A stretch of 64,000 nt of DNA from Adiantum capillus-veneris (lineage: Eukaryota > Streptophyta > Polypodiopsida > Polypodiales > Pteridaceae). The notes beneath the pieces were generated by a model, which was not told the DNA's origin, did not search any database, and worked only from the letters and a program-made list of their open reading frames with translations. The position numbers and the translations under genes were made by a program. The DNA is taken from the NCBI GenBank assembly GCA_014529385.2, contig CM043962.1:48115598-48179597 (forward strand), given 5' to 3'. This document shows, in pieces, positions 1 to 10,696 of this stretch (its first letter is position 1; the number at the start of each line of letters is the position of its first letter).

Positions 1-1202
1 GTCCATGGCGTGTTTCTTGGCATGCCCATCATTGGGGTAGGCATGGTAGCCGTGGTGTCATCAAGGGAAAGATGAGCTAGACTTGGAAAAGTAAAGCTAT
101 CACTTGTGGGTTCAGATTGCACTGAGACCCCTGGCGAAACAACATATGGGGGATCCATCGGACTTACCGAGGGAGTCTCCATTTGTGATAAGGTTGGTTG
201 TTTAGCCTTCCCTGTATCCAAGAATCTCATGAGACCCGTTGAAGGCATGTGGATTCCCTTGTTCTATCTCTCTAGCTCAATAACCCTATGGATGACCTCA
301 CAAACTCTTTGTTGTTTATCCTCCACACTAGTAGCACCCGTTGTGGACTGTAGGACATCTAACCAACCCACATGATAGGTGTGACCTGTGTATAGGTCGG
401 TTAGAGTGTTCGTTTGTAGTTCGTACTCCCAGTTCTCATTTAAGAACGCTCCATCTAAGCTTGAGGTGCTAGGGGTGTCCTTTGAGCTAGATGCAATGTG
501 GCTCTCTATGGGTTGACCCTTAGTGGTCGCTAATTCAGGAGCACTCGATTGCTCTCCTAGCAAAGATATTGACATAGGGGCTTTCGATTTTAACTCTCTT
601 CGTTGCTCCGCCTTGCGTAAGCTCTCGATTTCCTTTTCCCTAGCCGCAATGATATATCGCTCAACCTCTTGCACTTCGGCAAGGCTTCTACCATCAGGTA
701 ATATGACCTCGGAGGAGAATAGCTTTGAAGAGTCAGGGGGTGCAGTGAATGAAGTATTCATGTGCACACTCTCTAAGAGCATGGGGTCTACGTTGGTCAT
801 GAATGACGAATTTACTTCCCCACCCCCCTCATTTACATCATTAGCTCCATGTTCAAAGCGAGTGGCTCTACTAAAGGTTTCCTTTAAGCGGGTAAGCACG
901 CTCAGCCCAAACCGTGGACCCATGGCATGCATGTCTTGGCTTGAGCTATTGGGATTAGGCATTGAGAAACCCTCCATGATGTCGTAGTCAGAGGAAGAGT
1001 CACTAGATGCTATATGTGGGTCCTGAGTGGTACTATCTTGGGTTCCTGCTGAGGGCCTAGAGCCTAAGGTAGAGGAATAATGAGAACTCGCGTAAGTTGA
1101 AATGCTCGCTAGTTGCTCAGCCTCTAGCACACAACAAGAGTGCAGACGCATGTGCCTTTGGCACCCTACAAGCGTCGGTGAATAACCTCGAAAATTAATC
1201 AC
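1..1202 (-). pseudogene. gag-like ORF of an LTR retrotransposon, one in-frame stop, runs off left edge
   Basis: The minus-strand frame starts at ATG 1202 and stays open for 312 codons to a TAG at 264-266. It then stays open in the same frame to the window edge, so the TAG probably interrupts one longer protein. The protein is Ser/Thr/Pro-rich with a charged helical stretch around residues 178-205 (EVERYIIAAREKEIESLRKA) and no zinc knuckle, protease or RT motif in the visible part. It lies about 690 nt downstream of a retrotransposon primer-binding site and LTR on the same strand, the position of gag. I do not recognise the family from the protein. The PBS class is the one used by Athila/Tat-type Gypsy elements and many of their non-autonomous derivatives. 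It could alternatively be the unique ORF of a large non-autonomous element. An antisense frame at 523-987 is a shadow. Confidence 0.5.
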
Positions 1203-1890
1203 TTACTTTTTTAGGCGTTCGTTTTCACTCGTTTTTTGATGTTTTTTAATGTTTTTCAATGATCGGTTTTTGGATTAGAGTGTGTGATAACGCAAAACAA
1301 GCGTATTGCTTAGGGGGTTGTGGTCTGTTTTACAGCACAGCATTCGGTTACCCGAAGCTCCGTTGGTCCTCAAAAAGGTCGATTTTTCCCTACGTGTGAT
1401 GTTAAAATACGTAATTTTAAAGGGGGACTGAGGCCTGAGCCTGAGCGTGGGCTTGGGCTTGGGCCTGGGAAATATTCCCAAGCCCGATCCTACCTTTAAT
1501 TTTTTTTATTTTTTTATTTTTTTTTGGGATAAGCCAGTCGCGGCCGCGCAGTGCGCACAAGCACACACACACCTAACCTACCTACTACAACTAATAGAGC
1601 TACTATTACAAACTAACACACTACTATAGCAACTCATTAGCTAACAGAACTACTTAATGTACTTTACACAGAACTAACATTATGGATCTACTACCTTAAT
1701 TTCTAACACCTTATGACAGAGAAAAGACCTTATGAACAGAAAAAACACAGTACCTTTCAATACCTTATTAACAAAACAATACACAGCAGCAAAACAAACT
1801 CCTTCTCAACATACACACCTTCCTTCTCTACCTTTCCTACATCTGAAATTGCACCACAACGCAGCACAGAGTGCCTCTTGAGCTTAGTGC

Positions 1891-1920
1891 AGGGCGATTC
1901 CCCGGCAACGGCGCTAAAAA
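1891..1920 (-). promoter_or_regulatory. Primer-binding site (TGGCGCCGTTGCC class)
   Basis: Read on the minus strand, the sequence just inside the LTR end is TTTTTAGCGCCGTTGCCGGG, one base from the well-known plant TTTTTGGCGCCGTTGCCGGG primer-binding site. It directly abuts the LTR terminus (GCCCACA on the minus strand), so it fixes both the orientation of the element and the inner LTR boundary. Confidence 0.75.
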
Positions 1921-2158
1921 TGTGGGCTTCTGTCGCACATATCGAAGCAAGGGCCTTGCCTAGCACTGTGTGCGAGAGCCACAGATGGCTCCAAGCATGC
2001 AACTAGCCTAAACTAGTAAGCTCAAAGATGGCGATGGTGTGTCACTCACCTCTCTACGCTTACTATCGTGGAGAATTCCTCATCACGAAAAAGAAGGAGC
2101 CACCGCTGCACCGCGCTCAACCGCTTCACCGCCGCCGTGCCGTCGTTGCAATGCTCGA

Positions 2159-2219
<61 letters not shown>

Positions 2220-2648
2220 ACACACACACACACACACACACACACAAGGAGATGATGAAGAAGAAGAAGATGGAGATGGAGCAAGAGCACTCTTCAATTG
2301 CATAAATGAAAGAATGAGAGATTTTTAGGTTTAGGTGACTTTTATATGAACTCGCCCCATTCACACGGGCGCCCATACTTAGCCAACTAACCCTTGAATG
2401 TTCATGTTGGAGTGCACCTCTCTCATCGGCGATCACTCTTACCCTTTTCCTATTGGACCGACAAACCCGGTCCCTGACTCTACCAAATAAATAATACAGA
2501 GTTTGTCGTAGGTGATAGGAATGTGCGTGAGGGTTAACAAGAAACAAGGCTAATCAAAATGCCAACAAAAAAAGGTGCAACTCATCACCTTCTCTGCTCC
2601 TGTCCCTGTCGATAAAAAAGGGAAGCTCAATGAGCTATCCAATGCACA
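1921..2648 (-). mobile_element. 5' LTR of minus-strand LTR retrotransposon (728 bp)
   Basis: The inner end is fixed by the primer-binding site. On the minus strand the LTR would begin TGTGCATTGG at 2648 and end GCCCACA at 1921, giving matched TGTG/CACA termini. A TATA-like box (TTCATATAAAAG on the minus strand, near 2340-2350) sits inside it, as expected for the U3 promoter. It contains a (CT)n/(CA)n tract in its downstream half. The outer end is an inference from the terminal TG/CA rule, because the partner LTR is outside the window and no target duplication can be checked. Confidence 0.5.
2162..2246. repeat. Compound microsatellite (CT)n then (CA)n
   Basis: About 53 bases of CT repeats run directly into about 26 bases of CA repeats inside the LTR at 1921-2648. 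The Ser-Leu and Thr-His repeat frames across it are low-complexity artefacts. Confidence 0.95.
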
Positions 2649-2657
2649 AAGTGTAAA

Positions 2658-2996
2658 GGGGGGGGGGGGGTTTATATAGGCCTAATAATGAGACTATATT
2701 GATAAAACGTTTAAATTTGTGAATGTTTGGAAATGGAACATTAAGGCTAAAAATTGGAAGGTGGGGGTGGGGCTCATCCCACATGCCTGCTCAGCCAAGT
2801 TGCCAAGATGGGCGGGGGGGGGGGGGGTATATAGGCCTAATAATGAGACTATTTGATAAAATGTTTACATTTGTGAACGTTTGGAAATGGAACGTTAAGG
2901 CTAAAAATTGGAAGGTGGGGGTGGGGCTCATCCCACGTGGAGCCTGCTCAGCCAAGTTGGTGAGATGACCGAGGGGGGGGGGGGGGGGGGGGGGGG
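2658..2996. repeat. Two ~157-bp tandem units punctuated by poly-G tracts
   Basis: Poly-G tracts at 2658-2670, 2814-2827 and 2973-2996 separate two near-identical units. Each unit begins TATATAGGCCTAATAATGAG and ends around CAGCCAAGTTG. The spacing of the tracts is 156 and 159 bases, and the tracts grow from 13 to 24 G. I see no gene in it. Confidence 0.9.
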
Positions 2997-3395
2997 TCGA
3001 AAGAAAATGCAGCCCATTTTGCCGTGCATTGGCATGCCAGACTAGCTGAGCTGCCGTGCCGTTTGAACATCGTCTTCCAGGTGCGAGGGAGCCATTGGTC
3101 TACACGTCTTGCATATTTGGCTGTACAAGAAAAATAGAGCTTGCCTCATATGATGACATTATCTTTCCTTGCCATTGTCCCAGATACCCTATAGCTAGCC
3201 TCTTTTTTTATGGTGCCAACAAGATGGTCTTTGTGAGGTTTCTTACCCATGGCACTGTTTGACAGTGTCCCACCTGATCCTAAGGTGCCAATAAGTGCAA
3301 TTCCACCCATGTTGGAGCCTCCTTGGTTTGGAGTCGTTTCTAGCTGCTGACTATACCAGAAGGCACTTTCAAGGGAGGATCGTAAAAAGCATGCA

Positions 3396-3584
3396 TCACC
3401 ATCTTCTTCTCTTGTTTTGAATTAGTGCTTTGTATGCATGAAAATGATTGTGATAGTTATCTTTGTCATAAGTTGTATCTAGCTTTATCAAGAACTTTTG
3501 AGCATCTTGACACTTTTTCCCAAACCATCTCTTGTGTGACCTATCTTTGTTGATGTCTTTGACATGATTTATGGCAATTGACAC
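3396..3584 (-). pseudogene. Possible LINE linker fragment
   Basis: The 62-codon minus-strand frame contains RWFGKKCQDAQKFL, then HAYKALIQNKRRRW at its end. That resembles the conserved linker between the endonuclease and reverse transcriptase of plant LINEs (PWF-x-x-x-C-x-x-x-(K/R) followed by Y-x-x-L-(I/V)-x-x-K-K-R). No RT motif follows downstream on the minus strand, so it is at best a short remnant. The resemblance is by eye only. Confidence 0.35.
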
Positions 3585-4298
3585 AAGAACAAATAACTTT
3601 CTCGAAAGCTTTTTTATTTAGTTTTCAATGTTGTACACATCATGACTCATGGGTCAAACTTCTTCTCTTTCAATACATGATGTTCCCCTTTTCTCATGTG
3701 CCCTTCTAAAGCATTTAGATCTGCAAGAGAGCCTTTACATTCTTTGACTTCCCCCTCAAGTTACATATGACATATTGATTGCATTTCAAGTATCCCCTTG
3801 AAATGCTCATTTTCAATAAGAATAACCCGTAGCGTGCCATTCTCCATTGCAAGTGCTCATAAGTCTTCACCTTGCTTGTTTATGATCTTTTGCAATGATA
3901 CAAAGTATACCATAATCATGGTTTTTAATGTTGTTGGTGAAGTGATTGTGTTGTTATCTCCATCCTTAAGAGATTTTGGATCATTTTTCACAATGGTTGG
4001 TTGCAGATCTTAGTAATGAAGAACCCTTGTGTCAGAAGAGACATTGTATGCAAAGTAGAACATGGGTATCATGTCACGAGGGAAGTTTTAGAGAGATTTT
4101 CCTAAAAAATAGTCACGTTGCTAAAAGCGCTCATGAAATAAACCGCAAATCCTAAAGCAAAAAGCAACATGAGTGGTTGAATAAGCCTCGAGCAGAATAG
4201 CGGACCAAGAGCACATGAGGAGCAGTCCACCAAGGATAGCCTCTGTTGCTTTGTGTACGGGTGTCATGCTGCATGCATGAACATTGGAGAACTTTTGG

Positions 4299-4372
4299 CC
4301 ACAAAACAAACTTCAAAGTCGGCTGACATTGCTTGCCACAAAACAAACTTCAAAGTCGGCTGACATTGCTTG
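4299..4372. repeat. 37-bp tandem duplication
   Basis: The unit beginning CCACAAAACAAACTTCAAAG is present twice, back to back and without visible mismatch, which suggests a recent duplication. No function is apparent. Confidence 0.9.
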
Positions 4373-4854
4373 CAGTGTCGAGTTGATGGTAGTAAATTAG
4401 TCCCCACTACCATCTTGAGAGATGAGGGTTTGAGATTGGCAATTGAGCGTTTGGGTTGTTTGGAATGCGTCTAGGACTGTTGGCTGAGTGGTTGGGGATG
4501 ATAGTAGCAAAGCAAAGATAGCCAGTCTAGGAATTCATCAGCTACCATGAAACTAGAGTGGAGCTCCTATGGTGACTCGGAACAAGACGTGAAGTTCTTG
4601 TTGTTGAAAGTAGGAAAAGAATGTGAATGTGTAGTTGATGCCGAAAAAAAGAACTAGGGTCACGAGAAAGGGGCCGCTATTATCATTGGATGCAACAAAA
4701 GGACTCCTTCTCAACAACTTGGATTACTTTTATTAGTGTTTTCAATGATTCTAGTCACTGAGGTCCAATGTATGAGGGCCAAATTATTTTACGTAGCATG
4801 AGCCACATTGATAAAGCTTCTAAGGCTACAATCATGAATATTTAACTGGACTCA

Positions 4855-6885
4855 ACACACACACACACACTGTATCACAAAAAAAGCCCCTAGCTTATAA
4901 TGACATTTAAAAGGCCTCACTTTAGCATGGGACTTGGCCCGTCCAGTATACTGGAAATACGTGTTTTTTGAGTGGTTTTTCACCCTATGGCATTACTGGC
5001 CGTGAAATCTCTAAGACTACCTCCCCTGCTACATGGGCGGCCGTGAAGGCACTAGGGTTACCTCCCCTACAACATGGGCGGCCTCGCTGTCTTCGAGGAG
5101 GAGTCACTCCACTCACACCGATCCTGCTCATCACAAAGGACTGACGACCCAACACCCTCCTCTATATAAAGAGGTGAGGGCGCGCCTCTACCCCTCACTT
5201 AGCATTAAATGGTGTTCTGCTAAGATCGTGTTTCTTTTTTTCACTAAAGTATGGAGCTCGCTACAACAGTAACTCAGGTTGGCCACTCTATCTAGACATA
5301 TTTCGTTGCAGGTTTTATAAAATAGGAAAGAGAAAAAGGGGAGCATTTCTGTAAATGATGCTAGTTCTTAATATTTTGGTGTGCATAAATTTTTTGCTAT
5401 GAACCTTATGATGGTCCCTGTTGGACTATGAATGTATATGGTATTACATCATGGTTTTTCCTTCCACAGGGGTTTTCGAGCTACTGTTTTAATCTGCCGA
5501 TACTGGTAAAAATAAAGGGGTGTGTGGTAGCCACTCTACTTTTTACATTAGCTTTTAGAAACTATTCTATTGCCGCTGGCATGACTCTGTTGACTGAATG
5601 TCGAACTTACCTTGGTAGCTTGAAAAAAATCTGAATACTGCTCGATTTTTTCACTATCTCTTCTCTCTGAGAATCCTGATTACTGGAGGGCTATGGATAC
5701 CTACATATTTTAAAAGGTGTTTATTGAGCACTGGTTGGATTTGGTGCATGATGATGTTTTTATGTCCTATTATACTCTGATTTTTTTCGCGCACACCATT
5801 AAGGTATGGTACCCACTATGGCAGTTCTTGGCCTACACACATTTTGTTACAGTTTTTCAGAAAAGAGGAAAGGAGGCATTTTTGTAAATAATGCAAGTTT
5901 TTATTGTGGGTCTGTATACAGTTTTTGCTCTGAAACCTGATGGCCCCTATTGGATGGTGAGTATATATGGTATTACAGCATGATACCCGAGTGCACACTA
6001 CGGCAATTCTTGGCGTGTACTTTGGTATGGCTAGGAGGAACAGTATTGTTTTTCCATTCACTAAACCAGTTCTTACTCCAGTTACAGCTTTGATTATTGC
6101 TACGATGCTTGTAATTTTAAAAAATGTTCTTTTTTCCATGGAAACTTCATAGATCTGGAATAAGGCCTAGTGTTTAGCAGATGCCCCTTTATATTTGGAT
6201 GGCTTAAGTACAGTATATGGTAAATGATGTACAACGTAAGGGATGATTTGGGGATCATTCACTGTAATAGATATCTATAGAACCTAGTAGCAAGTTCAAA
6301 CGAACTAGAGATATTTTTTATTAAACATTTTTTTAGCTTTCATAAACTGATGAAAACGGTTTAAACAAAAGAGGGGGATTCTGACACTTGGATTAGAAGG
6401 AGTGATGACCTTCTAATAAAAAAATGATATTCTTTTACTAAAGGAACTTTGGGAAATAAGAGAAAATATTTGTTATATAATAAATACTTTGGACAAAAAG
6501 CTTGTGAAGTTCTAAAAAATAGTTTGTAAGATGGACATGGATAACAATTGGTATAGTCTATTGATACCTGTAAAACACATCCAAGGCTAACTGAATTGTT
6601 GTTTTGTTTGGATGGATGTAAGTAAGGACTCTATCATATCTTGGAAAAGTTTTTTTTGGCTTTGGCAAGTTGTCCACCACAGATTACACATACACCTACT
6701 GCAAGGAAAGTTCTTATGTTAATTGCATACTGGAATGAGGCTTCATTCTCACAAACATTGTACAAAGATAATTCTAAGGCTGAGTTGTTTTTGTACTTAT
6801 CAGTTCCTCTTTTCTAAAGCCAGCTGTCTTTTGAATGTAAAAAGTTCAATTATGTCGTATTACTTATGATAGAATAGCTACACAC
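4855..6885 (+). repeat. Left ~2-kb direct repeat (pLTR-like)
   Basis: It opens with an (AC)n tract and matches 10697-12654 almost throughout. Shared blocks include GAGTxGTTTTTCACCCTATG, the TATA region, and a terminal block ending TTACTTATGATAGAAT. This copy has about 80 extra bases just after the (AC)n tract and several single-base differences. Near its start it contains two imperfect copies of a short block built on CTCCCCTxCxACATGGGCGG. The 79-codon and 68-codon frames seen in both copies are kept only because the DNA is duplicated; I do not call them genes. Confidence 0.8.
5163..5170 (+). promoter_or_regulatory. TATA box in left direct repeat
   Basis: TATATAAA lies in the context CTCCTCTATATAAAGAGG and is conserved at the same place in the right repeat. 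Its position inside a pLTR-like repeat fits an element promoter. Confidence 0.5.
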
Positions 6886-7341
6886 ACATCCTAAACATAA
6901 GGTTTTTTCATTCTTTGAAGAAACCGGGATGCTGGCTTTGGAAACTAATTCTGAAACTTAGTGCTATGTTGGACCGACAGTCTATGATCCCTTGACTGGT
7001 TGACTGGTGTTAGGTGGTCCTTCACTAGACTATGGTTCTAGTCTCCTACCTACGGCTATTATAGTCCTTAACTTTGCCGGTTTAAGTTTTGCAAGCCCAA
7101 TCTACTATAACTAATCAAAGTGTTTATACATTTCCTTTCAAGACCAGACACCTTTTAGAATGACAGCCCGCATGACACGACCCCGAACATCATACAAAGA
7201 TTCTTGAACAGATTAAGTTATACCTTAAAGACCATAGACCAAGGGATGCCTTGGCAGTTAGAACTTGACCTTTCCTTGCTAGAAAGGACAAAGATTGTAT
7301 TATCTACTACAAGATGTAGTCATAACCGTACTTAACTGTTT

Positions 7342-8660
7342 TTGGATGTATTGGAGACCCTTGCTCTTTCACAAGGATTGGAATTGACCTCTGAGCCCCT
7401 CTCGGTGGCCACATCCCTTGTACTCAGATGTATTAGCAGTTTGGATGCATCTCAACTAATATATGACTTAGCTCTTGCGTCATACAAGAAAATGTCTATC
7501 TTACACATGTTGTCATTTAATGATTGGGTCAAGGTTCTGGCTACCTTAGACAAAGACTCCAAGAAAGGGGTAAATTTAATCTCTCAGTAAATACCCCAAC
7601 ATCCCATACTCTCTATACAATACCAACAGGAGCTTGCTGTATTTTCTTCTTCTGGGGCCGATCTTTCTAACTTTCTGAAGAAATTATGTGGCCTCAATCC
7701 TTTTTTTATCAGTGCCCCGACCACCCCTGTTATCCCACAAACTGGTGGTATCTTTTGTAGGGATAGTGCAACGCTTGAAGCCGTCAAAGAATTTTAGATT
7801 ACTCTTTGTTCCCTCAATGACTCCAACCTTTTGGAAATGGTGCCAAAAATCTCTAAAGTTTTTCCTTTCCTACTAGTTAGGCAGATTGAAATTGAGTCTT
7901 TTGGGGTGGACCATCAGCTTTGGGTCCTACCCAACAAAGCTTTCTTAGCACCTATTTTAAGTGAAACTTGGGTTTACCTTGCCAACCTTTGGAGGACTGC
8001 GGACTCAAAATCTTAAAAGGTGGACAATTCCTTGACAAAGGAGAACTCATCAAAGCCCCTTTAACCTCAATCTCATTGACCATTCTAAATGCCCTTCCAA
8101 TATTGGCCTCTACATTTGTACAAAAGGGAACATGGAGTTTTCTAAAAGAAACCCAAACTTCTACACTGAATCCATTTGGAATGTTTTCAGACCTTATATT
8201 AAATGTGCCTGCAGATTTCTTGACCCCAAAGCTTCTTGTGAAGCCAGCATCATGTGGTTCCATCATGCCATTTGGTATACTCTCAACCATCTTGACCTAC
8301 TCTTCTCTGAAAAGCCCGTGGATTTTCATCTCTCTTATTTGCTCCTGGTTAGGCGGTCAAGCTAAACAGATCGTTATTGCTCAGATTGCCTCTAACATCT
8401 TTCATGGGCTAATGCTGGATATCTTAAAGGAATTGAAATCTGATGAACCTGGGATCTATCTAACTACTTATGCCAATTAAAAAGGTGTTAAGATCATCAC
8501 TAGCTTACTCAGGCTTTGTATTGATGAAGATGGTTCCCCTGCTCTTAAGAGACCCAATTCTACTCCTAAATCTTTCACTTCTTTCTTAGCTCCTAACTCT
8601 TCCTCTAACCGGGGTAAATCTCATAGCTACACTAGGGGAAGAGGCAGAAACTCTCCCATC
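7342..8660 (+). pseudogene. Upstream coding remnants of the Penelope-like element
   Basis: Coding-like stretches are scattered over frames. An 83-codon frame at 7342-7590 starts at a non-ATG codon. A frame running through about 8063-8365 reads NIGLYICTKGNMEF and FYTESIWNVFRPYIKCACRF. A third, after 8480, ends in a basic serine-rich tail (SNRGKSHSYTRGRGRNSP). They read toward the RT and probably encode the N-terminal part of the same protein, broken by frameshifts. I recognise no domain in them. The 170-codon frame at 7968-8480 overlaps the better candidate at 8063-8365 in another frame and is probably a mixture of real and shadow sequence. Confidence 0.4.
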
Positions 8661-8670
8661 AAGAATTTTC

Positions 8671-10636
8671 TTGAAATGTAATCCTTGCTTCAGTTTGCAC
8701 GTTGCTACAAGCCCTTGCGGGCAAAGGGTCCTCCACAAAGTAGCTCCAAATAAAGGCTTTATCTATGTACACTGTCTTTTCCACAATGAACTTCTCGATT
8801 GGATACAGCCTAAAGCTCTTTTTTGTGAGTGCTTTGACCTACTTTTTGGCAATCACAAATTGCTCAATAATGTACTCATTGGTTGGATATACCAACAACC
8901 CATAAAAAACCTGGTCTACAATAATGATTTTCTTGATAGGAGTCAGTTCCCGAATGTACATGTTGGCAGTTTTCTACATTTTGCAAAAACTTTGATACAT
9001 ATGGTATGCATGTTTGTACGAGTGATCTTAGCATCATTGGTAATGGTACAATACGAAGAATCTTGGCCAAAGGACTCAATCACATACCTAACTTTCCCAA
9101 AACTCCTTATCTTGCTCTATCAACTTTGCTTAACTGTTTAATTGACCTTGTCAGTTCTTTGCGACTCGAGAAGAAAGTCCTACCGGACTTAACAAAATAT
9201 GTGAAGAAATGTTTCTTTCAAAAAATCCTACAAATCCCTAAAAAATGGTTATCCTCTGAAAACTCCTGGTTAACACCACCATTTGCTCTTGAATTTCATT
9301 AAGTAGCTAATGATTGGTTGATCGTTGGGCTAATTGTCCCACTATCATATGCAAAAACTTAGCTTGGAGAGCCGCTCAATCTCGAGTTTCTGGTAAGGAA
9401 TTCATGCAAATCAACACCTCTGTACAAACAGTCACCAATAATAGAAAATTTAGGCTATACTCTTCAAAACACTAAACTACCAGTACTTTTTCCCATCTAT
9501 AAGATACATAAACACAAATTCAGATGGATATTTGACGCTTCAAATGGCATCTTTACTAATATCACCAAAGACATCACTCTATGCCTTGATCTAATATTAG
9601 CTGAGTTTGAGTTAATTTGTGGCTCTAAGCAAAAAGTCTGCCACAACTTTTTACAAATACAATACAACCCCTTCTGGATAGAAAAAAACTCTACGGAGGT
9701 CTCTCTTAACCTCCCTAAACTAATCTTCCATATGTTCTCAGCAGATATCACTCAGTGCTATGAAAAAATTCCTCTTGAAGGTGATCTTGGCCTTAAAAAT
9801 GTTCTAACAAGGGTTATTGAAATGGATTTTTCTAATGCGAGAAAAAAAAGTCTTTGTTACATGTCACTTTCCAATAAACCTAGATGGACTAGAAAAACCC
9901 ACTCCGTACATCCCTTACACTTCAACGAAGAGAAGCTTGCTCTCTACTTTTTTTGGATACTTGATAATTGCAATGTTCTCTCTGGAGGACATTGTTTTAA
10001 ACAATGCCTAGGCATCCTCATGGGCTTCTCCTGCTCTCCACTAATGTGTAATATTTACCTAGCCTTCTGTGAATACAAATGGTTTCTCAATACCATGAAA
10101 AATGGGTGTATAAATCTTTCACTATTTGAACACACGTACAGATATATGGATAACGTGCTGAGCATCAATAATAGGGCATTCCATGAGGAAATCCGCCACA
10201 TATATCCTGATTGCCTGAAAATTGAACCAACTTCTCTACACGAGTTCCCAACATCATATGCGCTTTTTGTACCTCGGTACAATTCCTTAACTTTTCTATC
10301 TCCCTTTACAATCCATGTGTAGGAGGCTATGACCAAAAGTTTGTCTGGAAAAGAGATCTTCTGAAACTACCACCCTTGGAGTTCATTAAGAAGAATAGCA
10401 ATCGACCTCACAAAGCCGCTCTGAACACCTGCATCAGCCTGTTTTATCTAATTATCTACTCATCCTCTAGCTGCTTCTTTGCCTGGGAGGAGATAAACAT
10501 ACTCATAAAAAAGTATTGTCTTAATGGATTTAGTCAAAAAGAAATAATCCATCAAATTCTACATTCTCTTACCCAACGTAATTGGCCTGGGTTACACTTT
10601 GACCATAAAAAACTCATTTCTCTTATAAGGTAGTAG
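8671..10636 (+). pseudogene. Penelope-like reverse transcriptase, frameshifted
   Basis: The translation changes frame near 9000 and 10325. In order it carries a connector (to about 9000), the block GTIRRILAKGLNHIPNF (9050-9100), a finger motif with LFPIYKIHKHKFRWI (about 9490-9530), palm motif A with FSADITQCYEKIP (9735-9773), motif B with GILMGFSCSPL (10010-10042), motif C as YRYMDN (10138-10155), and a following IYPDCLKIEP. After a frameshift comes a thumb with SNRPHKAALN and a final NWPGLHFDHKKLISLIR before TAG at 10631. Stops also occur at 9300-9302 and in 9303-9480. The second catalytic aspartate of motif C is replaced by Asn (MDN for the usual DD), so even a frame-corrected product would lack a key metal ligand. 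No GIY-YIG domain is visible. Confidence 0.75.
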
Positions 10637-10696
10637 GCCCATTCATAATGGGACTATTATCGACCTATTGTGTTTGGTGTCTGGGACAGGGCGGGT

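Larger units (their letters stand above)
2997..4854. other. No recognised gene; AT-rich spacer
   Basis: Only short unconvincing frames are present. Two items stand out and are listed separately: a possible LINE scrap at 3396-3584 and a 37-bp tandem duplication at 4299-4372. Confidence 0.6.

Noticed and set aside
2028..2547. Several ORFs with Leu-Ser, Arg-Glu or Thr-His runs
   Set aside because: They are produced by translating (CT)n/(CA)n microsatellites; the same applies at 27711-27920 and 32004-32648.
5033..5272. 79-codon ORF conserved in both Penelope direct repeats (also 10806-11045)
   Set aside because: Conservation reflects repeat duplication. The frame has no motif and covers the TATA box.
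7584..7787. Minus-strand ORFs across the Penelope region (also 7952-8290, 10055-10336)
   Set aside because: They are antisense to the RT reading frames, which carry clear motifs on the plus strand.
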